A stretch of 64,000 nucleotides of DNA from Helichrysum umbraculigerum. Taxonomy: Eukaryota > Streptophyta > Magnoliopsida > Asterales > Asteraceae. Made by a program: the position numbers and the translations under genes. This document shows positions 11,491 through 22,800 of this stretch, piece by piece; the first letter of the stretch is position 1; every line of letters starts with the position of its first letter. Location of the stretch: contig CATIUR010000001.1 in assembly GCA_949592205.1 (NCBI GenBank), positions 64,188,559-64,252,558 on the forward strand. The letters are read 5' to 3'. The notes beneath the pieces were generated by a model. It was given only the letters and a program-made list of their open reading frames with translations, did no database searches and was not told the DNA's origin.

Positions 11491-13923
11491 CTAAATTATA
11501 GTCCTAAATTGACGGGTGTCACATTCTCCCCCTGTTAGAAGAATTTCGTCCCGAAATTTATGTTGAAGTCGTGTTTGATTTGAATCAGTGAAGAGTTGAG
11601 GATACTTGAGGCGCATTTGGTCTTCTTGTTCCCAGGTGAATTCCGGACCGCGCCGCGAATTCCACCTAACCTTGACAATGAGAATACGACTTTGTTTAAG
11701 TTGTTTGACCTCACGGTCCATGATTTCGGCGGGTTCCTCAACAAAGTGAAGTTTCTCGTCAACTCGAATTTCATCGAGTGGAATGATAAGTGTCTCATCA
11801 GACAGACACTTCTTCAGATTTGAAACATGAAATGTGGGATGCACGCTGCTGAGTTCGGATGGCAGCTCCAATCGATATGCTACTGGACCAATTCTCTCGA
11901 GGATCTCGAATGGTCCAATGTATCTAGGGTTTAACTTCCCTCGTTTGCCAAACCGGATCACGCCTTTCCAAGGCGATACTTTGAGTAGTACTCGATCCCC
12001 AACTTGGAACTCGAGTGGTTTGCATCTCACGTCAGCATAACTTTTCTGACGATCACGCGCGGCTTTGAGTTTGTTTTGAATTTCGACGATTTTCTCGTTT
12101 GTTTCATGAATGATTTCTGGACCCGTGAGTTGGCTGTCCCCAACTTCGGTCCAACAGATAGGTGACCGGCACTTACGACCGTACAGTGCCTCAAAAGGTG
12201 CAGCTTTGATGCTGGTATGATAACTGTTGTTGTACGAGAACTCGCACAATGGTAGGTGTTTTTCCCAATTTACACCGAAGTCTACTACGCAGGCCCGTAG
12301 CATGTCTTCTAGTGTTTGAATGGTTCGTTCACTTTGGCCGTCAGTTTGAGGGTGGTATGCGGTACTCATATCAAGTCGAGTACCCAGAGATTTTTGGAGT
12401 GATTGCCAAAATTGTGAAGTGAAGCGACTATCTCTATCAGAGATAATTGAGATTGGAACACCGTGTTTGGTCACGATTTCCTTCAGGTAGATTCTGGTGA
12501 GGCGTTCCATTTTGTCGGATTCCTTGATTGCCAGGAAATGAGCAGACTTTGTGAGACAATCCACGATCACCCAAATGGTATCGCAACCGTTCGCTGACTT
12601 TGGTAGTTTGGTTATGAAGTCCATGGCAATTTGTTCCCATTTCCATTCAGGAAGACTGGGTTGTTGAAGTAAACCAGAAGGTTTATGATATTCGATTTTG
12701 ACCTTGGAGCAAGTAAGGCACTTGCTGACATAGGTGGCGATTTCAGCTTTCATGTTCGGCCACCAGTAGAAGTCCTTGATACCGTGGTACATTTTATCGG
12801 ATCCCGGATGGATAGAATATTTGGACTTGTGAGCTTCATCCATCACCAAGTCTCGTAGGTTCCCAAATTTAGGCAACCAGATTCGGTTTGAGAAATACCT
12901 AATCCCGTTAGGTTTGACTTCGAATTGTTTATCCATGCCCCGCAAGGCTTCATCCTTGACATTTTCGGGTTTTAAGGCTTCGAGTTGAGCATTGAGAATT
13001 TGAATATTTAAATTGTTGTGAATGGTCATACTGAGGGCTCGAACCCGAAGTGGTTTCACTCGCTCTTTCCGACTGAGGGCATCAGCAACAACATTTGCTT
13101 TGCCTGGATGGTATTTGAGTTCGCAGTCATAATCGGTAAGCAACTTGACCCATTGACGTTGCCTCATGTTGAGATCCTTCTGATCGAATATGTGTTGGAG
13201 ACTTTTGTGGTCTGTAAAGATTGTGCACCTAGTGCCATAGAGGTAATGTCTCCAAATTTTTAGGGCGAAAACGATGGCTCCTAATTCGAGGTCGTGGGTG
13301 GTGTAATTCTTTTCATGAATCTTGAGCTGTCGTGAAGCATAAGCTATGACTTTGTCTCGTTGCATGAGCACGCAACCGAGACCTTGATGAGAAGCATCGC
13401 AGTATACCACGAAGTCATCGGTGCCCTCGGGTAAGGATAGAATAGGAGCACTGCAAAGCTTTTGTTTTAGGAGTTCGAATGCCGACTCTTGTTTATCAGT
13501 CCAGTCAAACTTTTTGTCTTTCTGGGTCAGTGTCGTGAGTGGTTGAGCTATTTTGGAGAAATTTTCAATGAATCGTCGGTAATACCCGGCAAGACCCAAA
13601 AATTGACGTACTTCAGTTGCAGTGGTGGGTGCTTGCCAGTCTTTGATAGCCTCGATTTTTGATGGGTCAACGTGAATTCCCTGACTGTCGATCACGTGAC
13701 CAAGGAATTGAACGGTTTGAATCCAGAACTCACACTTAGAGAATTTGGCATAGATTTCCTCGTGTTTAAGTAGTTCTAGAATTGTTTTGAGGTGTTGCGC
13801 ATGTTCTTCTTTGTTTCGTGAATATATGAGGATATCATCGATGAAGACAATGACAAACTTGTCAAGGTAAGGTTTACACACCCGATTCATAAGGTCCATG
13901 AATACCGCCGGTGCGTTGGTTAG
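11491..13923 (-). CDS. element A polyprotein, C-terminal part: RT end, RNase H, integrase, chromodomain
   Basis: Continuation of the frame begun at 25147, separated from it by insertion B. In order: RT palm with FIDDILIYS, the RNase H acidic site in YCDAS and its DHKSLQHIF region, integrase zinc finger (H...H...CLTC), integrase core with acidic residues in AMDF, SDRDSRF and SERT, a GPF module (RYIGPFEIL) and a C-terminal chromodomain-like region ending RRGPEFTWEQED. The order RT-RH-INT-chromodomain is that of chromoviruses. The frame ends in the LTR with CDTRQFRTII and a stop. No internal break is seen in this part; the B insertion is what disables it. Confidence 0.9.
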   Translation of the reverse strand, partial: LTNAPAVFMDLMNRVCKPYLDKFVIVFIDDILIYSRNKEEHAQHLKTILELLKHEEIYAKFSKCEFWIQTVQFLGHVIDSQGIHVDPSKIEAIKDWQAPTTATEVRQFLGLAGYYRRFIENFSKIAQPLTTLTQKDKKFDWTDKQESAFELLKQKLCSAPILSLPEGTDDFVVYCDASHQGLGCVLMQRDKVIAYASRQLKIHEKNYTTHDLELGAIVFALKIWRHYLYGTRCTIFTDHKSLQHIFDQKDLNMRQRQWVKLLTDYDCELKYHPGKANVVADALSRKERVKPLRVRALSMTIHNNLNIQILNAQLEALKPENVKDEALRGMDKQFEVKPNGIRYFSNRIWLPKFGNLRDLVMDEAHKSKYSIHPGSDKMYHGIKDFYWWPNMKAEIATYVSKCLTCSKVKIEYHKPSGLLQQPSLPEWKWEQIAMDFITKLPKSANGCDTIWVIVDCLTKSAHFLAIKESDKMERLTRIYLKEIVTKHGVPISIISDRDSRFTSQFWQSLQKSLGTRLDMSTAYHPQTDGQSERTIQTLEDMLRACVVDFGVNWEKHLPLCEFSYNNSYHTSIKAAPFEALYGRKCRSPICWTEVGDSQLTGPEIIHETNEKIVEIQNKLKAARDRQKSYADVRCKPLEFQVGDRVLLKVSPWKGVIRFGKRGKLNPRYIGPFEILERIGPVAYRLELPSELSSVHPTFHVSNLKKCLSDETLIIPLDEIRVDEKLHFVEEPAEIMDREVKQLKQSRILIVKVRWNSRRGPEFTWEQEDQMRLKYPQLFTDSNQTRLQHKFRDEILLTGGECDTRQFRTII
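11524..11537 (-). other. polypurine tract of element A
   Basis: Minus strand CTAACAGGGGGAGAA lies immediately before the 3' LTR, the usual plus-strand primer. Just upstream (11541-11559) is the hairpin AAATTTC-GGGAC-GAAATTC, conserved in B and C. Confidence 0.85.
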
Positions 13924-14512
13924 TGTAACACCTCGTCAAAAAGTTAATTTTCGCGCCGAATTTAAACTTTTTGATAAATGATTTAACCTTTATTTCCAAT
14001 TAGCATTTTTATAAAATACTTCCATTAGAAAACATTTTAAAATAATATAAATAAGAATTTTATATTATCTTATGACTGGACAAATAAAACACGGGTATTT
14101 TGTACTGTGGTTGGAGACCACAGTCCGCGCACTGGGGATCTGTGTTGGACAAAACCCAACTTCCTCCCCCTTTTTCACCTCATTTTCAACTTCACTCTCT
14201 CCCTCTCTACTTCCATTTCTCTCTCAATCTTCTCTCTAAAATACTCACTAATCACATAGAAACTACCACAAAACGACCTCAAATCGCTTGGGCCATTTAG
14301 AGAAAAACGATCACGAGTTCACGATCTACACAACCACCTTTTCGGACTTCAAATCCGACCACTTGTAAGTTTCCGACAAATCCCGTAAATCTTTAGATTT
14401 TGAAGTTTTCTTTCATAATAGTGTTTAACATACTTAGTATTAACCAATACAACAAAGAAACACGATTTTATAGCTCAAAAACACGTTTGGATTGGGTTTT
14501 TAGTCGGAAAAA

Positions 14513-14814
14513 TGCGACAGTCGCTGCTGACTGTCTGGGTGTTCATCTTTGCGACACAACCATTGTGTCGCATATTGTGTCGCATAAACCATCCATGCGA
14601 CACAACCCTTGTGTCGCGCTCTTGTGTCGTATAAACCGTATTATGTCGTATCTTATGTCGTATCTTGTGTCGCATCTTATATCGCAAAACCCATGCGACA
14701 CAACGCTTATGTCGCTGTTGACTCAGCACCTCGAATCCATGCGACACAACCCTTGTGTCGCAGAATTGTGTCGTACCATGCGACACAACCCTTGTGTCGC
14801 ATGTTGTGTCGCAG
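14513..14814 (+). repeat. cluster of a palindromic word (TGCGACACAA / TTGTGTCGCA) in LTR B
   Basis: At least four near-perfect palindromes with 10-base arms around a 3-base centre (CCC, CCA or CGC), plus single arms between them. This sits 350-650 bases below the CT-rich start region, i.e. in the RNA leader. Second copy in the 3' LTR at 20474-20775. Confidence 0.78.
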
Positions 14815-15227
14815 AAAACAGAAATTTGCCAAATCTTTCTAAGTGTCGGAAAACGTTTTCAAATGAAAATTCAAATACGATACGGCTTATAATCCAAAAC
14901 AAATATACTTTATAAAGTATACGAAAACTCGAACCTAATAATAATCTAAATTATTATTACGAACCATCCATAACGAACCGCACTTACAAACGTACGAAAT
15001 CTCTCATGTTTAGGACACTAGGAGATTTCACTTGGCACGACTCGTTACACTAGGACGCTAGCTCCTCAGGTGAGTTCACAACCCCACTCTTTTACTGTTT
15101 TCCAACTGATTTCGGGGTGGGAATGCATACTCCTGTGTTACTACTTTCAACTGTTCAAACACTTACGAACGTTTTACTATCGTTTATGGTAACGGTGCTA
15201 GACCACGACAGCTATGAACCATTTGAC

Positions 15228-16660
15228 CATACTTAGAGATATTAAGTATGACCGTGTTAGAAACACCTAGAATTATATTACATATGATACCTATGGAATA
15301 AACGCCTCACTACATCAGTGACTTGCTAAGTACTAGAAATGACTAGTGGACTTGTGAATACCAACTAGAGGCACCGATTTGCTAGCTCAGTGATGACTAT
15401 CTTTACGAACTAACGGATGACTTAACTAAGTACTGAAAGTACTTCCCTACAGTTAAGTGACTTAGATTTTACACATTACTTCAGGCAAACTAGGTGACGT
15501 AGATACGTACTTACTAATTGATTACGATCATCCCTTACATCTAGGTGACGCTCCTACATTTCTTAGTATGATATACTACTGTGATTTACGTAACAACTTG
15601 AGGTACTGTTGAGTGCCTGTAACAATTTACTAGCCTTGGGCTAAACTTACTTGCGGCATGTCGTGTACTGCCAAAACGATTACTTGCATCTCCTGCGGGA
15701 GAATAACGGACGCTGTCACTGTATGTGAAGCAAAACGATGCCACGGTGGGTGGTACAAACCCGATACCAATGTGTTTGGTATTACGGATTTACAAACGAG
15801 CTCACGATACCACGGTGGGTGGTACAACTTACGTGCGAGCTGGATTGCTCACGATACCACGGTGGGTGGTACAACTTACTTACGAGCTAAATGCTCACAC
15901 TCAGCAATGGACTTACGAATTATTACGGTCGGGGTCGTTGGCTCAGCATGTGGATTCATGCTCTATCGTAGTCCTGCGGGACTGCACGGTTACTCATTTC
16001 AGCATATGGACTTATGCTTTACTTACATTCAGCAACGGACTTACGAATTATTACGGTCGGGGTCGTTGGCTCTATAACTGGTTGATTTACTTAAACATAG
16101 TCCTGCGGGACATAACTTGACACTTCCCTTGGGGGATAACCATTACCATCACTGTAGGTGATTACTAGATTCTTATGAGTCGGAGACTCAGGAAATTACG
16201 AGCTTTTGCTCACTTGACCGTAATTACGAACCCATTACTATCACTGTAGGTGATGCGAAACACTTACGAGTCAGAGACTCAGGAAATTACGAGCTTTTGC
16301 TCACTTGACTGTAATTACAACCCGTACCGATATGACACGATTACAAAAAAGATAACTTGATCACGTTGCCGGGGTGCAACCTTTCATGCCAGGTGGCATC
16401 GTGACCTATTAGTAGCCATAGTACTAATACTTGAAACCGTACAAACTATCCGTACCGTATTGCCGGGGAGCAATACCGACTGCCTAAGAACTTGCTTGCT
16501 TGATTGCTTGCGGCCAGTAGCACGACAGATAGTCTCCTTACGCTACTCTCGTATACATATTGCCAGGTGGCAATATCTTACCGGATAACACCCAGGCTGG
16601 GGATTGGTCCCCTTTACTTGACCAGAAACCTATTGATTAGGTTCACCTGATTACCATAAA
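15228..16660 (+). repeat. dense array of unrelated short hairpins in LTR B
   Basis: Perfect stem-loops with different stems follow each other every 30-80 bases: CATACTTA...TAAGTATG (15228-15250), TCACT-acatc-AGTGA (15307-15321), AAGTACT-gaa-AGTACTT (15428-15444), TCTCC-tgcg-GGAGA (15689-15702), ATACCAA...TTGGTAT (15764-15782), TACCAC...GTGGTA (15808-15824), AGTCC-tgcg-GGACT (15970-15983), ATCAC-tgtag-GTGAT (16148-16162), GAGTC-gga-GACTC (16177-16189), TTGC...GCAA (16366-16379), ATGCC-aggt-GGCAT (16386-16399). The paired LTR has the same array about 5961 bases on. Confidence 0.7.
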
Positions 16661-16770
16661 TTACTTATAACTGCCTCGAGGGGCAACTGTTGTTATTTAA
16701 ACTGCTAAACTTGATTAATATTTCGGAATGAAATATTTATTACTTGAACTACTTGTTTCTACAAATTTCT

Positions 16771-16846
16771 TGTGAACTCACCAGCTTTTCAGCTGACCCT
16801 TTTAGTGTGCATTCTCAGGTACACTGCTGTAGTAGGATTGGACTAC
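16771..16846 (+). other. conserved hairpin module in LTR B
   Basis: TGTGAACTCAC, hairpin 1 CAGCT-tttc-AGCTG (16782-16795), GACCC, TTTTAG, ATTCTCAGGTAC, then hairpin 2 with arms GTAGT/ACTAC (16829-16846). Same order and spacing as in LTR A on its own strand and largely as in LTR D. Copy in the 3' LTR at 22732-22807. Confidence 0.65.
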
Positions 16847-17096
16847 AAGATTCTAGTTCGAGTCGCATGTTTTCAACACTCAGGACATTTATTGCATTTG
16901 CTTCAGTACTAGTAGAATGTAATATTACTTTTATGCGAGCTCGCAACTTGTAAACACTCTAATTTCAGAAATGTATAACTATTTTCAAACGTCTCATTTA
17001 GAGTCGTTCATTATATATCTTTGTGCTTGTGATATTTGATTTAGTAACACCCGACCCGACTGCTTCCGCGACCCGAAATTTGAGGGTGTTACAGAT

Positions 17097-17109
17097 TGGT
17101 ATCAGAGCC
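17097..17109 (+). other. primer binding site of element B (tRNA-iMet type)
   Basis: TGGTATCAGAGCC begins three bases after the 5' LTR, matching the initiator-Met tRNA 3' end used by many plant LTR elements. The next 170 bases resemble, on the opposite strand, the leader of element A (26150-26304). Confidence 0.88.
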
Positions 17110-18392
17110 TAAGGTTATAGTGAACTAGGTTGCATTTAGTGGGCCTAGACTATGACCATTAGGCAGTATTCCTTATTAGGTATAACTAGTTCAGGGATTA
17201 CATCATACGAACTTAATTTAACATAGCGTAGCTAACTATGTACAATTAAGCAAAGATGATGTAAGATCTGAAAGGGGTTATATTGAAAGGGAATGCAGTA
17301 GTTGACTCTGATTGTTATTTGCTACTTGCTAGACACCCTAGGCTATTATATGTACTGTAGGTATATATGAATAGGCCTTACGTGTATACTATTCCGGCAT
17401 ATCTATATACAGGTAGGTATGATTATACCCGACATGATTCCGTTGTGCAACTGATACACATTTTCGAAGTGGCATATCGCCAGCTTCTCAGCCGTTACGA
17501 CTTAATCTCAAAATTTTGACCAGGTTGGTCACGACTGACTGGTATTACGAGAGATGCTCGTAATAACTAAGTCCACAAATTACTTTCAAACTTACTATCG
17601 GCCTGAGGGCTATACTTGGATAACATGTGGCACGTGGTGCTGCATCGTGCTTTGGGCACAATACTACTCCAGCACGTGGTGCTGCGTTTCATAGTACTTT
17701 GTACTGCAATCATAATAAATTACGGTGCTTCGGGCACTACATTTTGGCACGTTGTGCTACACCCAGGCTCGATGAGCTACTTTCCAATATGCATGTGGAC
17801 TTGTTATAGTTACATGTACGACTTGTATGTACATATACATTTACTTAACTGGGCATGAGATGCCACCCCTGATTCTTTACTACTGCGCACTTATACTTGT
17901 ATAGCTACGTGTGCATCACATATTTATATACGACTACTCTACTGGACACGAGGTGTCCCACTCGATTTCTTTGCGTAGGAACACCCGCTATAGGCACTTG
18001 TACACTTATACGCATACGCAATTACCTTAATGGGCATGAAGTGCCACACCACGACTACTCAGGCATGTGATGCCTCATTCGATGAATACACTCTAAGTTA
18101 TTGGGATCACATTTATAGTACTTTAGTACTACATTATAGTCTGATAGACTACGACGATACCATAGTTCTGATCGAACTACATATAATACACAACTAGGTC
18201 GCTAGTACGACTACACATTTAAAACTTCAAAGTCCGAGGACTTTCATACAGACATCTTAAGTGATTTCTGGGTCATTATCACTTTTATATCCGTGGGCAA
18301 CGGTGTAATACCGATTTACGTATACGACTGTAATAATCACAATTCCTGAATAAGGAATCTCACGACTATTGTTTCATTCTTGTTTAAGAATC
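17110..18392 (+). other. element B leader upstream of gag, hairpin-rich, non-coding
   Basis: No convincing protein. After an A-like segment to about 17280, the leader continues the hairpin pattern of the LTR: GGACAC-gag-GTGTCC (17944-17958), AGGCAT-gtg-ATGCCT (18061-18075), TAGTACT-tt-AGTACTA (18116-18131), AAAGTCC-ga-GGACTTT (18229-18244) and several GCACGTGGTGC-type words near 17630-17700. The 60-80 codon frames at 17616-17858 are shadows of these repeats. Confidence 0.6.
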
Positions 18393-19490
18393 ATGCCACG
18401 TGGATGACAAACGTACACTCAAACAGAACGCGACCAATACGCGGAGCAAAGAGTAGCTGAAGCTCTGGCTGCACAAAACTTGACGCGCCTCTGCACCTAT
18501 AAAGAATTTCTGAACTGTAACCCGCCAATCTTTGTTGGTACCGAAGGGGCTGTCGGACTGATCCAATGGATCGAAAGGATGGAAGCTGTTTTCCGCATTT
18601 GCAACTGCCCTGATGGATACAAAGTCAAATACTCCACCTACACCCTTCGAGATAATGCTCTAACCTGGTGGAATGCTCACGCCCACACCGTAGGGGTCGA
18701 CACCGCCTATGAACTTTCGTGGGAGGAACTGAAACAACTGATGAGGGACGAATATTGTCCTAGCGAGGAACTACACCGACTCGAGAATGAACTCTGGCAT
18801 CTTACCGTGAAAAACAACGACATCATGACCTATACAAACCGTTTTCACCGACTAGCACTCTTTTGCCCATCACTAGTAAACCCAGAAAGCAAACGAATCG
18901 AAAAATACATCGAAGGACTTCCAACACAAATAGCAGGCATGGTTACCTCCTCTAAACCCAGCACTATTCGCGACGCCGTTCGCATGGCCCATAACCTCAT
19001 GGCGCGGGTGGTTCAACGCGAAGCCCTCACAACTGAAAATCATACACAAAAGTGGAATGGCGATTCCAGCACTAGTCATAATCCAACAAATCAACCCGAA
19101 CCCCTAAAATCTTACCCTTCTGAATACAAAGGAAAGCGGGGCTATGCGGGGGATAAACCCTTCTGTCACAGCTGTAAACGTCATCACTCTGGCCCTTGTG
19201 GCTCACCTTGCGAGAGATGTCAACGATTCGGACACCAAATCTGGGACTGTAGAGTTCCTGCCAACCCCGACAAACAACAAACGTGTTTCAAATGTAACAC
19301 TCGTGGACATTTCAAGAAAGATTGCCCAAATCAGAAACGAAAAATCCTCATGATCAACTCCGGGAGGACCGGACGAAACCGCGACAATATCACGGGTATG
19401 CCCCTATCCAATACTAAACTTCCAAATCAAACACAACGTTTCGATCGGCGGGAAAGTCGATTCCAAAATGATACCGATTACATAAATTAA
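18393..19490 (+). CDS. gag of element B, with an early in-frame stop
   Basis: Retrotransposon Gag (capsid-nucleocapsid) that would package element RNA. The frame is open from 18408 to 19490 (360 codons). The likely ancestral ATG at 18393 (MPRG) is followed at codon 5 by TGA (18405-18407); its position corresponds to the MPP start of gag in A. The gag core runs from YKEFLNCNPP through ALTWWNAH, EELHRLENELWHLTV and PESKRIEKYIEGLP, alignable throughout with A gag at perhaps half identity. Then come CHSC...C and two CCHC knuckles, CERCQRFGHQIWDC and CFKCNTRGHFKKDC. It ends without protease. Either translation starts downstream (first in-frame Met near 18576) or this copy is dead. Confidence 0.8.
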
Positions 19491-19884
19491 TACCGACTAT
19501 ACGAATGAAGCCAAACTTAAAAGCTAGAGTTTGCTTTCAGCAGACAAACCGACTGAAAGTATACAAAACACTCAGTCCTGATAGGACTACTCCTCGAACA
19601 GTCACGTGGTGACAAGTATCTAGTCCCGTAGGGACTATAATGCAAACGGTCTCTTAGTGACTACGACTCAACGATAACTTGAACAAAACCATATAGTCAG
19701 GATGTGACTACAACGATAAACCGCGACACAGTCATGGATTGACTGCCCTTCAACCCCGTTATAAGACATGGTATGTCTAAAACCTACTCGACAAACAACA
19801 TGTATGTACATTGCTCCCCAGACCTCACATGACCACGACATCACTTTTAAATTTCGGGACGAAATTTCCTTAACAAGGGGAGAA
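19491..19884 (+). other. element B 3' untranslated segment with hairpins and PPT
   Basis: Where other elements carry pol, B has 394 non-coding bases with more hairpins: AGTCC-tgat-AGGACT (about 19579), GTCAC-gtg-GTGAC, TAGTCCC-gta-GGGACTA (about 19620), TAGTC...GACTA, AGTCA...TGACT, AGACAT-ggt-ATGTCT. It ends with AAATTTC-GGGAC-GAAATTT (19849-19867) and the polypurine tract AACAAGGGGAGAA (19872-19884). Confidence 0.7.
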
Positions 19885-22800
19885 TGTAACACCTCATCAA
19901 AAAGTTAATTTTCGCGCCGAATTTAAACTTTTTGATAAATGATTTAACCTTTATTTCCAATTAGCATTTTTATAAAATACTTCCATTAGAAAACATTTTA
20001 AAATAATATAAATAAGAATTTTATATTATCTTATGACTGGACAAATAAAACACGGGTATTTTGTACTGTGGTTGGAGACCACAGTCCGCGCACTGGGGAT
20101 CTGTGTTGGACAAAACCCAACTTCCTCCCCCTTTTTCACCTCATTTTCAACTTCACTCTCTCCCTCTCTACTTCCATTTCTCTCTCAATCTTCTCTCTAA
20201 AATACTCACTAATCACATAGAAACTACCACAAAACGACCTCAAATCGCTTGGGCCATTTAGAGAAAAACGATCACGAGTTCACGATCTACACAACCACCT
20301 TTTCGGACTTCAAATCCGACCACTTGTAAGTTTCCGACAAATCCCGTAAATCTTTAGATTTTGATGTTTTCTTTCATAATAGTGTTTAACATACTTAGTA
20401 TTAACCAATACAACAAAGAAACACGATTTTATAGCTCAAAAACACGTTTGGATTGGGTTTTTAGTCGGAAAAATGCGACAGTCGCTGCTGACTGTCTGGG
20501 TGTTCATCTTTGCGACACAACCATTGTGTCGCATATTGTGTCGCATAAACCATCCATGCGACACAACCCTTGTGTCGCGCTCTTGTGTCGTATAAACCGT
20601 ATTATGTCGTATCTTATGTCGTATCTTGTGTCGCATCTTATATCGCAAAACCCATGCGACACAACGCTTATGTCGCTGTTGACTCAGCACCTCGAATCCA
20701 TGCGACACAACCCTTGTGTCGCAGAATTGTGTCGTACCATGCGACACAACCCTTGTGTCGCATGTTGTGTCGCAGAAAACAGAAATTTGCCAAATCTTTC
20801 TAAGTGTCGGAAAACATTTTCAAATAAAAATTCAAATACGATACGGCTTATAATCCAAAACAAATATACTTTATAAAGTATACGAAAACTCGAACCTAAT
20901 AATAATCTAAATTATTATTACGAACCATCCATAACGAACCGCACTTATAAACGTACGAAATCTCTCATGTTTAGGACACTAGGAGATTTCACTTGGCACG
21001 ACTCGTTACACTAGGACGCTAGCTCCTCAGGTGAGTTCACAACCCCACTCTTTTACTGTTTTCCAACTGATTTCGGGGTGGGAATGCATACTCCTGTGTT
21101 ACTACTTTCAACTGTTCAAACACTTACGAACGTTTTACTATCGTTTATGGTAACGGTGCTAGACCACGACAGCTATGAACCATTTGACCATACTTAGAGA
21201 TATTAAGTATGACCGTGTTAGAAACACCTAGAATTATATTACATATGATACCTAGGGAATAAACGCCTCACTACATCAGTGACTTGCTAAGTACTAGAAA
21301 TGACTAGTGGACTTGTGAATACCAACTAGAGGCATCGATTTGCTAGCTCAGTGATGACTATCTTTACGAACTAACGGATGACTTAACTAAGTACTGAAAG
21401 TACTTCCCTACAGTTAAGTGACTTAGATTTTACACATTACTTCAGGCAAACTAGGTGACGTAGATACGTACTTACTAATTGATTACGATCATCCCTTACA
21501 TCTAGGTGACGCTCCTACATTTCTTAGTATGATATACTACTGTGATTTACGTAACAACTTGAGGTACTGTTGAGTGCCTGTAACAATTTACTAGCCTTGG
21601 GCTAAACTTACTTGCGGCATGTCGTGTACTGCCAAAATGATTACTTGCATCTCCTGCGGGAGAATAACGGACGCTGTCACTGTATGTGAAGCAAAACGAT
21701 GCCACGGTGGGTGGTACACACCCGATACCAATGTGTTTGGTATTACGGATTTACAAACGAGCTCACGATACCACGGTGGGTGGTACAACTTACGTGCGAG
21801 CTGGATTGCTCACGATACCACGGTGGGTGGTACAACTTACTTACGAGCTAAATGCTCACACTCAGCAACGGACTTACGAATTATTACGGTCGGGGTCGTT
21901 GGCTCAGCATGTGGATTCATGCTCTATCGTAGTCCTGCGGGACTGCACGGTTACTCATTTCAGCATATGGACTTATGCTTTACTTACATTCAGCAACGGA
22001 CTTACGAATTATTACGGTCGGGGTCGTTGGCTCTATAACTGGTTGATTTACTTAAACATAGTCCTGCGGGACATAACTTGACACTTCCCATGGGGGATAA
22101 CCATTACCATCACTGTAGGTGATTACTAGATTCTTATGAGTCGGAGACTCAGGAAATTATGAGCTTTTGCTCACTTGACCGTAATTACGAACCCATTACT
22201 ATCACTGTAGGTGATGCGAAACACTTACGAGTCGGAGACTCAGGAAATTACGAGCTTTTGCTCACTTGACTGTAATTACAACCCGTACCGATATGACACG
22301 ATTACAAAACAGATAACTTGATCACGTTGCCGGGGTGCAACCTTTCATGCCAGGTGGCATCGTGACCTATTAGTAGCCATAGTACTAATACTTGAAACCG
22401 TACAAACTATCCGTACCGTATTGCCGGGGAGCAATACCGACTGCCTAAGAACTTGCTTGCTTGATTGCTTGCGGCCAGTAGCACGACAGATAGTCTCCTT
22501 ACGCTACTCTCGTATACATATTGCCAGGTGGCAATATCTTACCGGATAACACCCAGGCTGGGGATTGGTCCCCTTTACTTGACCAGAAACCTATTGATTA
22601 GGTTCACCTGATTACCATAAATTACTTATAACTGCCTCGAGGGGCAACTGTTGTTATTTAAACTGCTAAACTTGATTAATATTTCGGAATGAAATATTTA
22701 TTACTTGAACTACTTGTTTCTACAAATTTCTTGTGAACTCACCAGCTTTTCAGCTGACCCTTTTAGTGTGCATTCTCAGGTACACTGCTGTAGTAGGATT

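Larger units (their letters stand above)
8993..11523 (-). repeat. 3' LTR of element A (2531 bp)
   Basis: On the minus strand it starts TGTGACACCCGTC and ends GGGGGTGTCACA, with TG...CA ends. A CT-rich initiator-like tract lies near 10920-11000 (plus strand GA-rich), followed on the minus strand by the palindrome cluster at 10324-10620, the GC-rich repeat at 10119-10190 and a hairpin-rich 3' part. The last ten codons and stop of the A polyprotein lie in its first 33 bases. Confidence 0.93.
13924..17093 (+). repeat. 5' LTR of element B (3170 bp)
   Basis: Starts TGTAACACCTCG and ends GAGGGTGTTACA. Near 14104-14124 a perfect palindrome (arms ACTGTGGT/ACCACAGT) precedes a CT-rich initiator-like tract (14160-14260). 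Then come the palindrome-word cluster (14513-14814) and, from about 15200 to the end, an unusually dense run of short hairpins. Frames of 60-171 codons in this LTR are by-products of those repeats. Confidence 0.93.

Noticed and set aside
14513..14814. CRISPR-like appearance of regularly repeated palindromes
   Set aside because: Plant nuclear DNA inside an LTR, with irregular spacing and no constant repeat/unique spacer structure.
14400..14915. 171-codon open frame (and its copy at 20361-20876, plus the antisense 103-codon frames)
   Set aside because: It runs straight through the palindromic word cluster of LTR B; the Met-Arg-His / Cys-Val repeats are translations of TGCGACACAA and its complement, and both strands are open for the same reason.
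15658..16120. Overlapping 131- and 139-codon frames in LTR B
   Set aside because: Two overlapping frames over the hairpin array, low complexity and LTR-internal; no domain, and duplicated only because the LTR is.
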